DNA from: RHLJ01 sp965247355
Lineage (GTDB): Bacteria; Bacteroidota; Rhodothermia; Balneolales; Balneolaceae
DNA length: 64,000 nucleotides
Direction: 5' to 3'
Assembly (NCBI GenBank): GCA_965247355.1
Contig: OZ252011.1
Coordinates: 1,860,001-1,924,000, forward strand
The translations under genes were made by a program, and so were the position numbers. The notes beneath the pieces are model-generated. The model had not been told where the DNA came from. It did no database searches and worked only from the letters and a program-made list of their open reading frames with translations. Shown in pieces: positions 27,940 through 37,616 of this stretch; position 1 is the stretch's first letter; every line of letters begins with the position of its first letter.

Positions 27940-28968
27940 TTAGTTTGTTCTCAATCTTACTACCAGTATCAAAAGAAACTGTGCGCAAACCATAAGTGCA
28001 ATTCCTACCAAATGGATCACCTGAAATGCTGGTGGCATTTCGAAAAACTCCAGAGCAATCCCCGCCGCAATTTGTAACAGAATCAATAATAAATTCGCTG
28101 AACTGAGTTTAAGAAGTAACCCTTTTACTCTGCTACTCTTCACAATGTAAAACAAATAGGCGCCTGCAATCACAACCAGCCAGGAAAAACTTCTATGAAT
28201 CAGAAAAATATTCCCGGATTCAGTTACCCAGTTTGCTCGTTCTGTGGTGAGTTTGATAGCATCAATTGCTTCACGAACCTGAGTTCCAAGTACCAATTGA
28301 ACTGTTGTTAAGACCAACAATCCTATCGTTACCCAATACACTTTCTGTCTCAAACCTGAGTTTATTTCGATGGTAACAAACTCAGAAGTTGCTTTAAAAG
28401 CGCCATACAAAAGTACATTTACGATCACCAGCGCAAGTATCATGTGTACGGTTATCGTCCCGGGCAAAAGATTTGTACTTACAACAATAGAACCCAGCCA
28501 TCCCTGAAATCCGGTTAAAAATACCGCCAAACCTGATACTATGGTAATCGACTTATCCGACTTCCAATATCTGAAAGAAGTGATAAATGTAGCGAAAACG
28601 AGCAATCCAATAATTGCCCCAACCAGCCTGTTTAAGTACTCCGTCCATGTTTTAATGGCATTGAACTCTTCCGGAATATTTACTTTTGGATCATTTTCAA
28701 TTTTATCTCCCAGTTCCTCAAATCCAAGCGCATCTAAATAGCCCACAATTTTTTGATTCTTTTCGATTCGTTGCTCCAGAAAAACGGTTTGGTAATCTGA
28801 TGGAAGCTCAGCCACATCAGTTGGCGGAATCCATTGCCCGAAACATTTCGGCCAATCCGGGCATCCCATTCCAGCTCCTGTTGATCGAACCAGCCCTCCT
28901 ACTAAAATCAAGAAGAGAGTTGCTGCTACAGTGGTTATCGCGGTTTTTTGGTAGGCATTTAATTTCAT
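27940..28968 (-). CDS. ctaA: Heme A synthase
   Basis: A 342-residue COX15/CtaA protein with eight membrane helices. Diagnostic segments are GGLVRSTGAGMGCPDWPKC near residues 24-42 (conserved Cys pair region), the EYLNRLVGAIIG helix with its catalytic Glu and Arg, and the histidine-bearing VHMILA, LIHRSFSW and VIHLVG helices. It oxidises the C8 methyl of heme O to give heme A for aa3-type cytochrome oxidase. It is divergent from ctaB with starts 78 bases apart. Confidence 0.93.
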   Translation of the reverse strand: MKLNAYQKTAITTVAATLFLILVGGLVRSTGAGMGCPDWPKCFGQWIPPTDVAELPSDYQTVFLEQRIEKNQKIVGYLDALGFEELGDKIENDPKVNIPEEFNAIKTWTEYLNRLVGAIIGLLVFATFITSFRYWKSDKSITIVSGLAVFLTGFQGWLGSIVVSTNLLPGTITVHMILALVIVNVLLYGAFKATSEFVTIEINSGLRQKVYWVTIGLLVLTTVQLVLGTQVREAIDAIKLTTERANWVTESGNIFLIHRSFSWLVVIAGAYLFYIVKSSRVKGLLLKLSSANLLLILLQIAAGIALEFFEMPPAFQVIHLVGIALMVCAQFLLILVVRLRTN

Positions 28969-29046
28969 GTGGAAACAGGTACCAATATTGTGATGAATTG
29001 GTTAACTTTGGAGTCTCTAAAAATACGTTTCTATTCAAAGAAATTC

Positions 29047-29952
29047 ATGAGTTCACAAAAAGAAAAAGTACTGATCGAGCGTTCCTTTTCGCAGATCATT
29101 TCTGATTACTACCAACTAACCAAACCCGGAATCACTTTTGCTGTTTTGATCAGTATGCTGGTCGGTTTTGCGGTAGGTAGTGCAGGCTCTTTCGATTTTA
29201 TGATTATGATTCACGCGGTTATTGGAACCTATCTGATTGCAGCAGGTACGGGAGCTCATAATCAGTTTATGGAGCGAAATCTTGATGGACTGATGAAGCG
29301 AACCGAAAAACGTCCTCTCCCGGCACAGCGTGTTCCTGCAAAACAAGGAGCCATATTTTCCCTTACGTTACTGTTTACCGGACTTACTTATTTGGTATTG
29401 ATGGTGAATCCAGTGGCAGGAATTGTCTCTTTTGCCACAGCACTAATTTATCTTGCAGCCTACACTCCAATGAAGCGTATTTCTGCCTTTAACATTTTGA
29501 TCGGTGCCATTCCGGGCGCGCTTCCCCCTGTGGGTGGATGGGCCGCTGCAACCGGAACCGTTAATGATCCCGGGATGTGGCTATTTTTCGGAATATTATT
29601 TCTTTGGCAAATACCTCACGTCATGGCCATTGCCTGGATGTACAAAGACGATTACTCAGGAGCCGGTTTCAAAATGCTCCCAAAAAATGATGCAGAGGGC
29701 AAGAAAACTGCCTTTTACGCTATTCTTTGTACTCTGATGCTTTTCCCAATCAGCTATGCTGTTTTTGCATTGAACATTGCAGGAATTGTGTTTCTGGTAT
29801 TGAGCATACTATTCGCGCTCATCTTTTTTGTGTATGGAATCCGATTTGCTCTCGACCGTACAAGACTGAATGCGCGCAAGCTGATGTTCGCCTCCATCAT
29901 CTACCTGCCGATGATCTGGGTAGCTGTTTTTGTGGATATGCTTTTTCTATGA
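29047..29952 (+). CDS. ctaB: Protoheme IX farnesyltransferase (heme O synthase)
   Basis: A UbiA-superfamily prenyltransferase that adds farnesyl to heme B. The start at ATG 29047 (301 residues) is favoured, because the longer frame begins with a GTG that touches the divergent ctaA start codon. Motifs are YYQLTKPGITFAV, the first aspartate-rich region NQFMERNLDGLMKRTEKRPLP, and YTPMKR, followed by the second acidic loop KDDYSGAGFKML. Nine hydrophobic helices. Together with ctaA it makes heme A; oxidase structural genes are not in this window. Confidence 0.93.
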   Translation: MSSQKEKVLIERSFSQIISDYYQLTKPGITFAVLISMLVGFAVGSAGSFDFMIMIHAVIGTYLIAAGTGAHNQFMERNLDGLMKRTEKRPLPAQRVPAKQGAIFSLTLLFTGLTYLVLMVNPVAGIVSFATALIYLAAYTPMKRISAFNILIGAIPGALPPVGGWAAATGTVNDPGMWLFFGILFLWQIPHVMAIAWMYKDDYSGAGFKMLPKNDAEGKKTAFYAILCTLMLFPISYAVFALNIAGIVFLVLSILFALIFFVYGIRFALDRTRLNARKLMFASIIYLPMIWVAVFVDMLFL

Positions 29953-30696
29953 TTGGTGCTGGTGATTATAATCCCTGATTACCTGTTCTAAAAAATCATC
30001 CGCATTTGATTCCAGTTTCTGGACCCTAATTTTCATCTGAATGATATTTGCTGTTCGTTGTACCATTACAAACCAGGTTGATCGATCGTAATCTTTTTTT
30101 GAAGCCAGCACATCTTTAATAGTTCTGACTTGCTCATCGCTTAAATTTTGCACTCCCGGATACTTAACCTCATACTCCTCGTTTAATTCAGAATAAATAG
30201 TATCACTTAACTGCACTTTCTTTCTGGTTTTGATCACACATGTTTTTGCAGCAATATCTCCCAGACGTTGACCTTTACCATTTACCAGAACTGTTATAAA
30301 AGCAATCATTCCACTTGTGAATGTGATCTCCACTAAACGAAACATCCAACGAATGATATAATTACCAATGGAAGGATTTGTCCCATCTACTTTCACAACC
30401 TGTAAACCCATGAGCCATTTTCCGAACGATTTTCCATTCCAGCTTATCTCAAAGATCAGATGATAGAAGAATGATGGAATCACATACACGGCATAAATAA
30501 TCCATTGGTTTTCAACGACAAATTCATTTAATGAGTCATTAAAACTACTAACCACACCAAATGCCATCGTTACCACAAAGTAAAACGCTATTAACGTAAA
30601 CCCATCAATAAGAAAGGCAATTAACCGATCTCCTATTGGTGCAGGGTTGTAGTTTAGTTTTACATGCTGAGTGGTTTCTACCCCAATCTGATTCAT
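29947..30696 (-). CDS. RDD-family membrane protein
   Basis: A 249-residue protein with an RDD domain: APIGDRLIAFLIDGFTL carries the Arg and Asp residues that name the family, with three membrane helices up to about residue 150. SFGKWLMGLQVV and RLGDIAAKTCV complete the domain. The C-terminal about 90 residues are soluble and charged. It lies divergent to the SpoIIM-like operon, a frequent association of RDD genes with SpoIIM/MoxR clusters. The function is unresolved; some RDD proteins act in ion transport. Confidence 0.83.
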   Translation of the reverse strand: MNQIGVETTQHVKLNYNPAPIGDRLIAFLIDGFTLIAFYFVVTMAFGVVSSFNDSLNEFVVENQWIIYAVYVIPSFFYHLIFEISWNGKSFGKWLMGLQVVKVDGTNPSIGNYIIRWMFRLVEITFTSGMIAFITVLVNGKGQRLGDIAAKTCVIKTRKKVQLSDTIYSELNEEYEVKYPGVQNLSDEQVRTIKDVLASKKDYDRSTWFVMVQRTANIIQMKIRVQKLESNADDFLEQVIRDYNHQHQS

Positions 30697-30795
30697 CCCA
30701 AAAACGGTTTCTATTAAGTATTAAAAGACTTACTATCTGGCAAAAGATACACGATTTATCCTCAGTGAAAAAAAGAACATCAAGAAAAAAGCTAC

Positions 30796-31773
30796 ATGCG
30801 TGAGGTTACCTTTTTAAGGAAGAATGCAGATAAGTGGAAATCGTTTGAAGTCGCTCTGAAAAACCATCGAAAGGAATCCCCGGATGATCTCGCTGAGTTA
30901 TATATCGAGTTGAATAACGATCTGGCTTATGCCCAAAGTTGCTTTACCGGCTCTAAAACTGCTCAGTACTTAAACGACCTTTCTATTCAGGCCCATAACA
31001 CGATCTACAAAAACCGAAAAGAACGGTCTTCAAGGCTTATTACTTTTTGGAGTGAGGAAATCCCCGAGCTTTTTTCGTACCGTCTGAAAGAACTTGGTGC
31101 TGCTATTTTTGTATTTCTGCTGTTCTGTTCCATCGGGATGATCTCTCAACAAAATGACGCCTCCTTTGCCCGGTTAATCCTTGGTGATGCTTATGTTAAT
31201 ATGACCATCAACAATATTGAGCAAGGTGATCCTTTAGCCGTGTATAAAGAACATACCCAGCTTAATATGTTCTATGCGATTACCTTTAACAATATCCGGG
31301 TTTCTTTTATCAACTTTATTCTTGGGATTTTTACAGTATTTGGAACCGGTTGGATCATGTTGAAAAATGGCATTATGGTCGGGGTATTTATCACTTTCTT
31401 CCAAAGCTATGATCTGCTTTCTGAGGCCATGCTGGTTATTTTTATCCACGGAGCGCTCGAGTTAAGCGCTATCACTATATCAGGAGCAGCTGGATTTACA
31501 CTGGGAAACAGTTTTATTTTTCCGGGTACTTATAAGCGATCTGTAGCCTTTATAAAAGGCGTAAAAGATGGAATTAAAATGCTGATAAGCCTGATTCCTG
31601 TATTTATTGCAGCCGGGTTTCTGGAAAGTTTTGTCACCCGATATACTGAAATGCCGGTCTTTCTGAGCTTGTTCATCATTATCGGGTCTTTCGCTTTTAT
31701 TATCGGCTACTACATTATTATGCCCACAAAAATTTATTTAAAAAGAAGACAACTACAACATGCAGAGCTTTGA
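30796..31773 (+). CDS. Stage II sporulation protein M-like (SpoIIM/DUF95) membrane protein
   Basis: A 325-residue protein. The N-terminal about 95 residues are helical and soluble (ELYIELNNDLAYAQSCF). Five or six membrane helices follow, with the family-typical FNNIRVSFINFILGIFTVFGT and EAMLVIFIHGALELSAI (His-Gly-x-x-E). Non-sporulating bacteria carry this family beside RDD, DUF4129, MoxR and DUF58 genes. First gene of a tightly overlapping six-gene operon; it overlaps the next gene by 14 bases. Confidence 0.85.
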   Translation: MREVTFLRKNADKWKSFEVALKNHRKESPDDLAELYIELNNDLAYAQSCFTGSKTAQYLNDLSIQAHNTIYKNRKERSSRLITFWSEEIPELFSYRLKELGAAIFVFLLFCSIGMISQQNDASFARLILGDAYVNMTINNIEQGDPLAVYKEHTQLNMFYAITFNNIRVSFINFILGIFTVFGTGWIMLKNGIMVGVFITFFQSYDLLSEAMLVIFIHGALELSAITISGAAGFTLGNSFIFPGTYKRSVAFIKGVKDGIKMLISLIPVFIAAGFLESFVTRYTEMPVFLSLFIIIGSFAFIIGYYIIMPTKIYLKRRQLQHAEL

Positions 31774-32584
31774 TCACCGGGTCTCCAGAGATATTGGAGA
31801 TATCTTAACCGACACTTTTCAGTACATTCGCATTCATTACAAAACCCTGGGAAAAGGACTGGTCTTTTTTGTGTTTCCGCTATACCTGATTCAGGCTTTT
31901 CTGATGCAGGGTTACTCTGATCAAATTTTCTCTACCCTTTTCCAACCGGATGCAATTTTTGACTTCCTGGGCTGGCGTTACTTCGCAAGTATTGGTATTT
32001 CACTCCTGGCCTATGGAGTTCTTTCTGTGGTTGCATTAAAGCATCTGGACTTAACAGATCAGGGCATCAATCCGGAAGCAAATGACCTAATGGAAGATTC
32101 TGTCCCACTTATCTTAAGATTCATTTGGTTATATATACTCCTTTTTCTAGTTCTGATTGCTTCCGCTTTCTTTTTCTTTTTCCCCGCTATTTTTCTGGGG
32201 ATCCGATTAAGTCTGGCCCCTGCTGCACTTATACTTGAAGACCTGAGTGTTGATAAAGCCATCAGACGCTCCTGGGAATTAACACAAGGCTATTGGTGGG
32301 CTACGTTTGCTTTGTTTTTTATCATGTACATCATCGTAATTTTTTCAACCTATGTTTTTATTCTGCCTACTACCATCCTTTCTATTTTTCTGATGGATTC
32401 AGGTGCAGCTTCAGAATCAAATAATTTCTCCACGCTATTTACGGTACTTACAAGTTTCTCAGCAGCTTTAGGATCTTTATTTACCGCTGTTCTTCATATT
32501 TCTTTTGCTCTGCAATTTTATAATCTGGTAGAACGAAAAGAAGGTGGAAGTTTACGCTCACGGATTGAAGGTTTGATCGACTAA
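31760..32584 (+). CDS. Polytopic membrane protein of the MoxR cluster
   Basis: A 274-residue protein with about six membrane helices and a short N-terminal cytoplasmic stretch (DHRVSRDIGDILTDTFQYIRIHYK, read as an amphipathic lead-in). The pattern resembles the membrane domain of glycerophosphodiester phosphodiesterase-type proteins common in these clusters, but no catalytic domain is present. An EDLSVDKAIRRSWELTQGYWW loop is typical of such proteins. It sits between SpoIIM and DUF4129 genes with overlapping or near-touching ends. Confidence 0.7.
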   Translation: MQSFDHRVSRDIGDILTDTFQYIRIHYKTLGKGLVFFVFPLYLIQAFLMQGYSDQIFSTLFQPDAIFDFLGWRYFASIGISLLAYGVLSVVALKHLDLTDQGINPEANDLMEDSVPLILRFIWLYILLFLVLIASAFFFFFPAIFLGIRLSLAPAALILEDLSVDKAIRRSWELTQGYWWATFALFFIMYIIVIFSTYVFILPTTILSIFLMDSGAASESNNFSTLFTVLTSFSAALGSLFTAVLHISFALQFYNLVERKEGGSLRSRIEGLID

Positions 32585-32589
32585 TCTCT

Positions 32590-33312
32590 ATGAATCAAGT
32601 TCTTAAACAGACTTTACTACTGATTCTCTTTATACCATGCTGGAATATTCCGCTTTCTGCCCAGGATTCCCTTCAAACGGAAACAGAAGCAGAGTTGGAT
32701 GTTCGTGTTCCTGATGTCGAGATTATTGAAGATTACGCTTCCGATTCTGATTTCAACTATCAAAGCGTACCGGAAAACCCCGAGTCTTTCGCCGAACGAT
32801 TTCTGTACCAGTTGTATATGCTTTTCAACTTTCTTTTTGGCAACCCGATCGGAGGGTTTTTCCTCAGGCTGTTTCTGTACATCGCTATCGGCTCGTTGAT
32901 ACTGGTCATTATAAATCAGGCAATAGGTGGAAATCTTGTCAATGTGTTTAGCAGAAAAAAACCGGGGAAATCCTTTTCGTTGAATATCGGCGAGGAAGAA
33001 CTCGATCAGTTAAATCTCCAGGAAATGCTGGATGAAGCACTTTCCAATTCTGATTTTCATGCCGCTACCAGATATCTGTATCTCATTACCCTAAAGATGT
33101 TGAACGACCAAAATCTGATTAGCTGGAGCATTGAGAAAACGAACTTCGATTACGAACGAGAACTGGAAACACATCCATCATCTCCCCTATTCAGTAAACT
33201 TACAACCTATTATGAGTTTGTGGAATACGGCGATTTCGAAATTGATAAAGGTGGATATTCCAAGGTTGAAACTCTGTTTAACGCTCTTAAATCGAAGCTG
33301 AGTCATGGGTAA
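32590..33312 (+). CDS. DUF4129 domain protein
   Basis: A 240-residue protein with a signal peptide (residues 1-24, ending LSAQ), an acidic extracytoplasmic stretch, one membrane helix near 95-118 and a C-terminal cytoplasmic DUF4129 domain (HAATRYLYLITLKMLNDQ, TTYYEFVEYGDF). In other bacteria this domain accompanies transglutaminase-like, DUF58 and MoxR proteins. It overlaps the following DUF4350 gene by eight bases. Confidence 0.82.
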   Translation: MNQVLKQTLLLILFIPCWNIPLSAQDSLQTETEAELDVRVPDVEIIEDYASDSDFNYQSVPENPESFAERFLYQLYMLFNFLFGNPIGGFFLRLFLYIAIGSLILVIINQAIGGNLVNVFSRKKPGKSFSLNIGEEELDQLNLQEMLDEALSNSDFHAATRYLYLITLKMLNDQNLISWSIEKTNFDYERELETHPSSPLFSKLTTYYEFVEYGDFEIDKGGYSKVETLFNALKSKLSHG

Positions 33313-34507
33313 TACAGATCGTAAATATGTACTTATTCTGCTGATTCTAACCATCGTAATGGTGTTAGTAAAAGTGTTGCAACCTACCCCTGTTGATTGG
33401 TCTGAGAGTTATTCAGCATCAGCAAAGAAACCCTTTGGCGCATATATTCTGAACGAGCTTCTTGCTACGAATTTTAAGATTACTGAAGTAGCTATAAACA
33501 ATCAGCCCATTTTTGAATCTCAGCTGGGAATCGATCGAACCAATTGGATTTTTATAAACCAGGATTTTCAACTGGATCAGTTTGAAACCGAAATTTTACA
33601 TGAGAAAGTGGAATCAGGAGATATTGTATTTATTTCTGCCCGACAGCTTGGAGGGGCCTTTGCTGATTCATTGAATCTAAGGCTGAGGAATTCCTTTCCT
33701 TCTATCGATCCGTCCACCACGTCACTCGATTCCCTGACAACCAACGTGCTTAATTACACGAATCCTCAGATCAAAAAAAATGGCGGATGGCTCTTTCCGA
33801 TCAACTTAACGGAATCATACTTCACCAGTTTTGATACCACCAATACAGAAATTCTTGGATTCAGTGATGAAGACCAGCCCAATTATATCCGGCTTAATTA
33901 TGGGGAAGGAAGTTATCTCATTCACTCAAATCCCTTTCTCTTTACCAATTATTATCTGAAAGATACCGAGCGCTACGATTATGCTTTCAAGGCGTTGTCT
34001 TACCTTCCGGCACAAACAACCATCTGGGATGAATATTATAAAGTCGGGCGACTTTCTTTCTCTTCACCCCTTCGGTATGTGGTTTCTAATTCGAATTTAA
34101 AATGGGCCTGGTTTATTGCGGTATTCGGAATGATTGCCTTTCTGATATTGAACGGACGGCGCACCCAGCGAATCATTCCGGTAATCAAAGCTCCGGTAAA
34201 CTCCAGCATCGACTTTGCACAAACCATTGCAAACCTCTACCTGAATAACGGAACGCACAAAGATATTCTTAAGAAAAAAGTGCTCTTTCTTTATGAGTAC
34301 ATTCGAACGAACCTGCATGTGCAAACCGAGGATCTTAGCGCAAAAACTTTGGAAGATATTTCCAGCCGTTCAGGAATTGAGCCGGAAGAAATACAGCAGC
34401 TTTTTCAATTGATAGATCTTTTGGAAGAGAAGGAAGAAATCACCAAAAACGAACTTAAACGAATAACAGAACGAATCGACCGATTCTATAAAAAATCACA
34501 GCGATGA
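33305..34507 (+). CDS. DUF4350 domain membrane protein
   Basis: A 400-residue protein with an N-terminal membrane helix (residues 7-22), an extracytoplasmic DUF4350-like alpha/beta domain (SASAKKPFGAYILNELL, the typical entry) and a second membrane helix near 265-280 (WAWFIAVFGMIAFLIL) followed by a cytoplasmic helical tail of about 115 residues. The stop codon overlaps the moxR start (ATGA). The function of the family is unknown; the operon points to an envelope complex driven by the MoxR ATPase. Confidence 0.8.
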   Translation: MGNTDRKYVLILLILTIVMVLVKVLQPTPVDWSESYSASAKKPFGAYILNELLATNFKITEVAINNQPIFESQLGIDRTNWIFINQDFQLDQFETEILHEKVESGDIVFISARQLGGAFADSLNLRLRNSFPSIDPSTTSLDSLTTNVLNYTNPQIKKNGGWLFPINLTESYFTSFDTTNTEILGFSDEDQPNYIRLNYGEGSYLIHSNPFLFTNYYLKDTERYDYAFKALSYLPAQTTIWDEYYKVGRLSFSSPLRYVVSNSNLKWAWFIAVFGMIAFLILNGRRTQRIIPVIKAPVNSSIDFAQTIANLYLNNGTHKDILKKKVLFLYEYIRTNLHVQTEDLSAKTLEDISSRSGIEPEEIQQLFQLIDLLEEKEEITKNELKRITERIDRFYKKSQR

Positions 34508-35532
34508 GCGACGAACAAAACCCAATCGACGACACAACCAACGATTCCGAGACTAACGAATCCACACCCTTTGAGAGCAGGATAGATTTGTCCGGTATTC
34601 AGACGATGGTGAGTAACATCCGGAATGAAATAAGAAAAGTCATTGTCGGGCAGGACGAAATGATCGACCTGCTGATTTGCGGGCTCCTCGCTGACGGACA
34701 TGTGTTGGTGGAAGGCGTACCAGGAGTAGCAAAAACTCTTACTGTTCGATTACTTGCCAAAACGCTGGATACCGAATTCTCCAGAATTCAGTTTACGCCG
34801 GATTTAATGCCTGCCGACATCATAGGAACAAGTGTATTCAATGCAAAAACCACTGATTTCGAGTTCAAAAAAGGACCGATATTTTCCAATGTGGTGCTTA
34901 TTGATGAAATCAACCGGGCACCGGCAAAAACTCAGTCTGCTCTGTTCGAAGTGATGCAGGAAAAACAGATTACTGTAGATGGAACCTCCTACCCGATAGC
35001 TCCTCCTTTCATCGTAATTGCGACACAAAACCCGATTGAACACGAAGGAACTTACCGGCTCCCTGAAGCTCAACTGGACCGTTTTCTGTTCAAGATAGAA
35101 GTAGGATATCCATCCATTGACGAAGAAGTATCTATTCTGGAAGGAAGCTATTCCCGGCAGACCGCTTCTGAAATGGAAAACATACAGGCAGTCGTTTCTC
35201 CAACAGAACTGAAAAGCCAACGTGAGCTGGTAAGTCAGATTCACGTAGAAAAAGAACTGATGAGCTACATCGCCAAAATTGTTCAGGAAACCCGTAATTC
35301 AAGTTCCATTTACATTGGTGCATCTCCAAGAGCTTCGGTGTATGTGATGAAAGCATCACAAGCTTGGGCAGCTATGCAGGGAAGAGATTTCATCACCCCG
35401 GAAGATGTAAAACGAGTTATAGTACCTGCACTGCGCCACAGAATTACCCTTACTCCGGAACGAGAGATGGAAGGCATCATCCCCGACAGTGTTCTCAAAC
35501 AACTAGCCGACAATGTAGAGGTTCCCCGCTAG
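34504..35532 (+). CDS. MoxR-family AAA+ ATPase of the DUF58 cluster
   Basis: A 342-residue MoxR ATPase. An acidic 25-residue leader precedes the ATPase core: Walker A GVPGVAKT, Walker B VVLIDEINRAPAKTQ, and IATQNPIEHEGTYRLPEAQLDRF. The lid has IGASPRASVYVMKA. It shares its layout with the copy at 4725 but is translationally coupled to DUF4350 upstream (ATGA) and DUF58 downstream (TAGTG), the standard MoxR-DUF58 arrangement. It probably remodels or activates the DUF58 protein at the membrane. Confidence 0.92.
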   Translation: MSDEQNPIDDTTNDSETNESTPFESRIDLSGIQTMVSNIRNEIRKVIVGQDEMIDLLICGLLADGHVLVEGVPGVAKTLTVRLLAKTLDTEFSRIQFTPDLMPADIIGTSVFNAKTTDFEFKKGPIFSNVVLIDEINRAPAKTQSALFEVMQEKQITVDGTSYPIAPPFIVIATQNPIEHEGTYRLPEAQLDRFLFKIEVGYPSIDEEVSILEGSYSRQTASEMENIQAVVSPTELKSQRELVSQIHVEKELMSYIAKIVQETRNSSSIYIGASPRASVYVMKASQAWAAMQGRDFITPEDVKRVIVPALRHRITLTPEREMEGIIPDSVLKQLADNVEVPR

Positions 35533-36863
35533 TGAATTTTTTCAAGAGCTTTTTTGCAGATTCCCGGTTTTTCCTGGCCTTGTCGTTGGTGAGTATTTCT
35601 TACATACTAGGTTACTTTTATGCCGGATTCGAAGCTCTTGGTGATGTTCTGCTTATCGCGCTGGTAGTAGCCGGGTTTACTGATATCCTGCTTCTCTTTT
35701 CTCAGAAAGATGGATTAGAGATTGAACGAATTGCTCCTCAACGATTGTCGAACGGGGATGAAAATACCATACGACTCGTTTGTACCTCACGATACGGCAT
35801 TAAAACAGAATGCTCTATTATTGATGAAATTCCGCATCAGTTTCAGATCCGGAATTTTGAAATAGTCGCCGCATTTGAAAAGAATTCGGAACATCGGTTT
35901 TCATACACTTTGCGCCCCACCAATCGTGGTGAATTTGAATTTGGGAACATCAACGCGTTTGTAAAAACCAACATAGGACTTTTTAAACGCCGGTATATTT
36001 TTGATCAGAAGCAGACTTTGCCGGTCTATCCTTCCTTTATCCAGATGCGGAAGTTTGAGATGTACGCCATTTCAAACCGACTTTCTGATATTGGGATCAA
36101 GAAAATGCGCCGACTTGGACACACCATGGAATTCGATCAGATTAAAGAATATGTGCCCGGCGATGACATCCGCTCTATTAACTGGAAAGCAACCGCGCGA
36201 TCTCAGAATTTGATGGTGAACCAATATCAGGATGAGCGCTCACAGCAGATTGTGAATGTAATTGACATGGGAAGAGTGATGAAGCTTCCTTTTGATGGAT
36301 TGAACCTGCTGGAATATGCGATTAATACCTCGCTGGTAATTTCGAATATAGCCCTTATTAAAGATGATAAAGCCGGGCTGGTAACCTTTTCCAATACCGA
36401 TTCGGTAGTAGTGCGCCCGGAAAAGAAGAAAACCCATATTCGGAAAATTCAGGAAGCCTTATACAATATGGAAACTAACTATATGGAATCGGATTATGAG
36501 CGATTGCTGATCAATCTTAAAACCCATTTGAATCAGCGAAGTCTGGTGTTACTCTACACCAACTTTGAGACCTATTCGGCGATGGAGCGACAGCTCCCAT
36601 ACCTTAAGCGAATTGCCAGAGACCATCTGCTGGTTACCATCTTTTTTGAAAATACCGAACTGAGTTCATTACTCAATAAAGAGTCTGAAAATCTGGATGA
36701 TATTTATGTCAAAACCGTCGCTGAGAAATTCAATTTTGAGAAAAAGCAGATTGTGAAATCGCTGACCCGCCACGGCATCCATTCCATCTTCACCCCTCCC
36801 AAAGAACTCTCGGTGAATGCCATTAATAAATATCTGGAATTGAAGGCCAGAGGATTGATTTAG
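35532..36863 (+). CDS. DUF58 (vWA-like) membrane-anchored protein
   Basis: A 443-residue protein. The start is the GTG at 35532 that overlaps the moxR stop codon (TAGTG); an ATG 56 codons upstream lies inside moxR in another frame and is rejected. Two membrane helices (residues about 12-50) are followed by a beta-sandwich region and the DUF58 hallmark FDQIKEYVPGDDIRSINWKATAR near 197-219 (here read in two parts around GDDIR). The C-terminal part is vWA-like but with a partly degenerate metal site (VIDMGRVM). Last gene of the cluster. Confidence 0.9.
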   Translation: MNFFKSFFADSRFFLALSLVSISYILGYFYAGFEALGDVLLIALVVAGFTDILLLFSQKDGLEIERIAPQRLSNGDENTIRLVCTSRYGIKTECSIIDEIPHQFQIRNFEIVAAFEKNSEHRFSYTLRPTNRGEFEFGNINAFVKTNIGLFKRRYIFDQKQTLPVYPSFIQMRKFEMYAISNRLSDIGIKKMRRLGHTMEFDQIKEYVPGDDIRSINWKATARSQNLMVNQYQDERSQQIVNVIDMGRVMKLPFDGLNLLEYAINTSLVISNIALIKDDKAGLVTFSNTDSVVVRPEKKKTHIRKIQEALYNMETNYMESDYERLLINLKTHLNQRSLVLLYTNFETYSAMERQLPYLKRIARDHLLVTIFFENTELSSLLNKESENLDDIYVKTVAEKFNFEKKQIVKSLTRHGIHSIFTPPKELSVNAINKYLELKARGLI

Positions 36864-36908
36864 TTTTTATTCCTTCTTTTTTTTGGCTCATCCTTGGTTC
36901 TTCTTTTT

Positions 36909-37170
36909 CTGACCCATCCCTGTCCCTTCCCTTCTACAAGGGAAGGGGACTCGTTGTTCATATCCCATCCCTTTAATAACGTCTCCCTCCCTGAGCGCAG
37001 GGAGGGAATAAGGGTGGGTGTGAATACACTCTCTTTGCTACCACGCTACTCTTTCTTTCTGTACATTTCTTCTCTGACCCCTCCTCGTTCCTCCCCTTTA
37101 ACCAAGGGGAGGAGGCTCTTTGTTCATATCCCATCCCTTTAATACGTCTCCCTCCCTGAGCGCAGGGAGA
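36909..37170. repeat. G/C-rich hairpin repeats, units 1-2
   Basis: Two units, about 36909-37025 and 37076-37170. Each starts TGACCC(A/C)TCC and has a first hairpin (CCCTTCCCTT / AAGGGAAGGG in unit 1; CTCCCCTTTA / CCAAGGGGAGG in unit 2). A spacer TATCCCATCCCTTTAATA follows, then a second hairpin (CTCCCTCCCTGAGCGCAGGGAGG). Unit 2 is cut short after the second hairpin. They lie between the DUF58 gene and the DUF559 gene. Confidence 0.9.
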
Positions 37171-37219
37171 GTGGGTACGAATTTTGTAAGGAGTATCCTT
37201 CAAACTGCTCTTACAAGGT

Positions 37220-37594
37220 ATGGACTCCTTCAACAAAAAAAGCATAACTGAATTAGCGCGTGAACTCAGGAGAAACCAAACGCCTTCAGAAAAGAAGCTT
37301 TGGCAAGAGATACGATACCGAAGGGTATTGGGTTATAGATTCCTTCGTCAGAAGCCCATTATCTATCGCAAGAATAAAAAAAGAACTTACTTTTTTATTG
37401 CGGATTTCTATTGTGCGGAGAAGAAATTAGTCATCGAATTAGACGGGAAGATCCATGATTTCCAAAAGGAATATGACAACCAACGCGATTTAGTTATGAA
37501 ACAGCTAGGGGTGAACGTTTTAAGAATCAAAAATGAAGAACTTAAAAATATGAATAAGGTTTTGGATAACATTAAATCGGTATTAAGAGATTAA
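37220..37594 (+). CDS. DUF559 (Vsr/restriction-endonuclease-like fold) protein
   Basis: A 124-residue protein with the DUF559 pattern: ARELRRNQTPSEKKLWQEIR, YRFLRQKPI, FIADFYCAEKKLVIELDG and VNVLRIKNEEL. The D...E-x-D/K residues in IADF and VIELDGKIH correspond to the PD-(D/E)xK nuclease core of this Vsr-like family. Its biological role is not established. It sits exactly between hairpin repeat units 2 and 3, so gene and repeats may travel or evolve together. No neighbouring gene is obviously linked. Confidence 0.85.
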   Translation: MDSFNKKSITELARELRRNQTPSEKKLWQEIRYRRVLGYRFLRQKPIIYRKNKKRTYFFIADFYCAEKKLVIELDGKIHDFQKEYDNQRDLVMKQLGVNVLRIKNEELKNMNKVLDNIKSVLRD

Positions 37595-37616
37595 TTATTC
37601 TGAATTTTTCCTTTTC

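Noticed and set aside
35364..35531. N-terminal extension of the DUF58 protein
   Set aside because: These 56 codons are inside moxR in another frame, and the resulting peptide is His/Arg/Ser-rich with no family likeness; the coupled GTG at 35532 fits.
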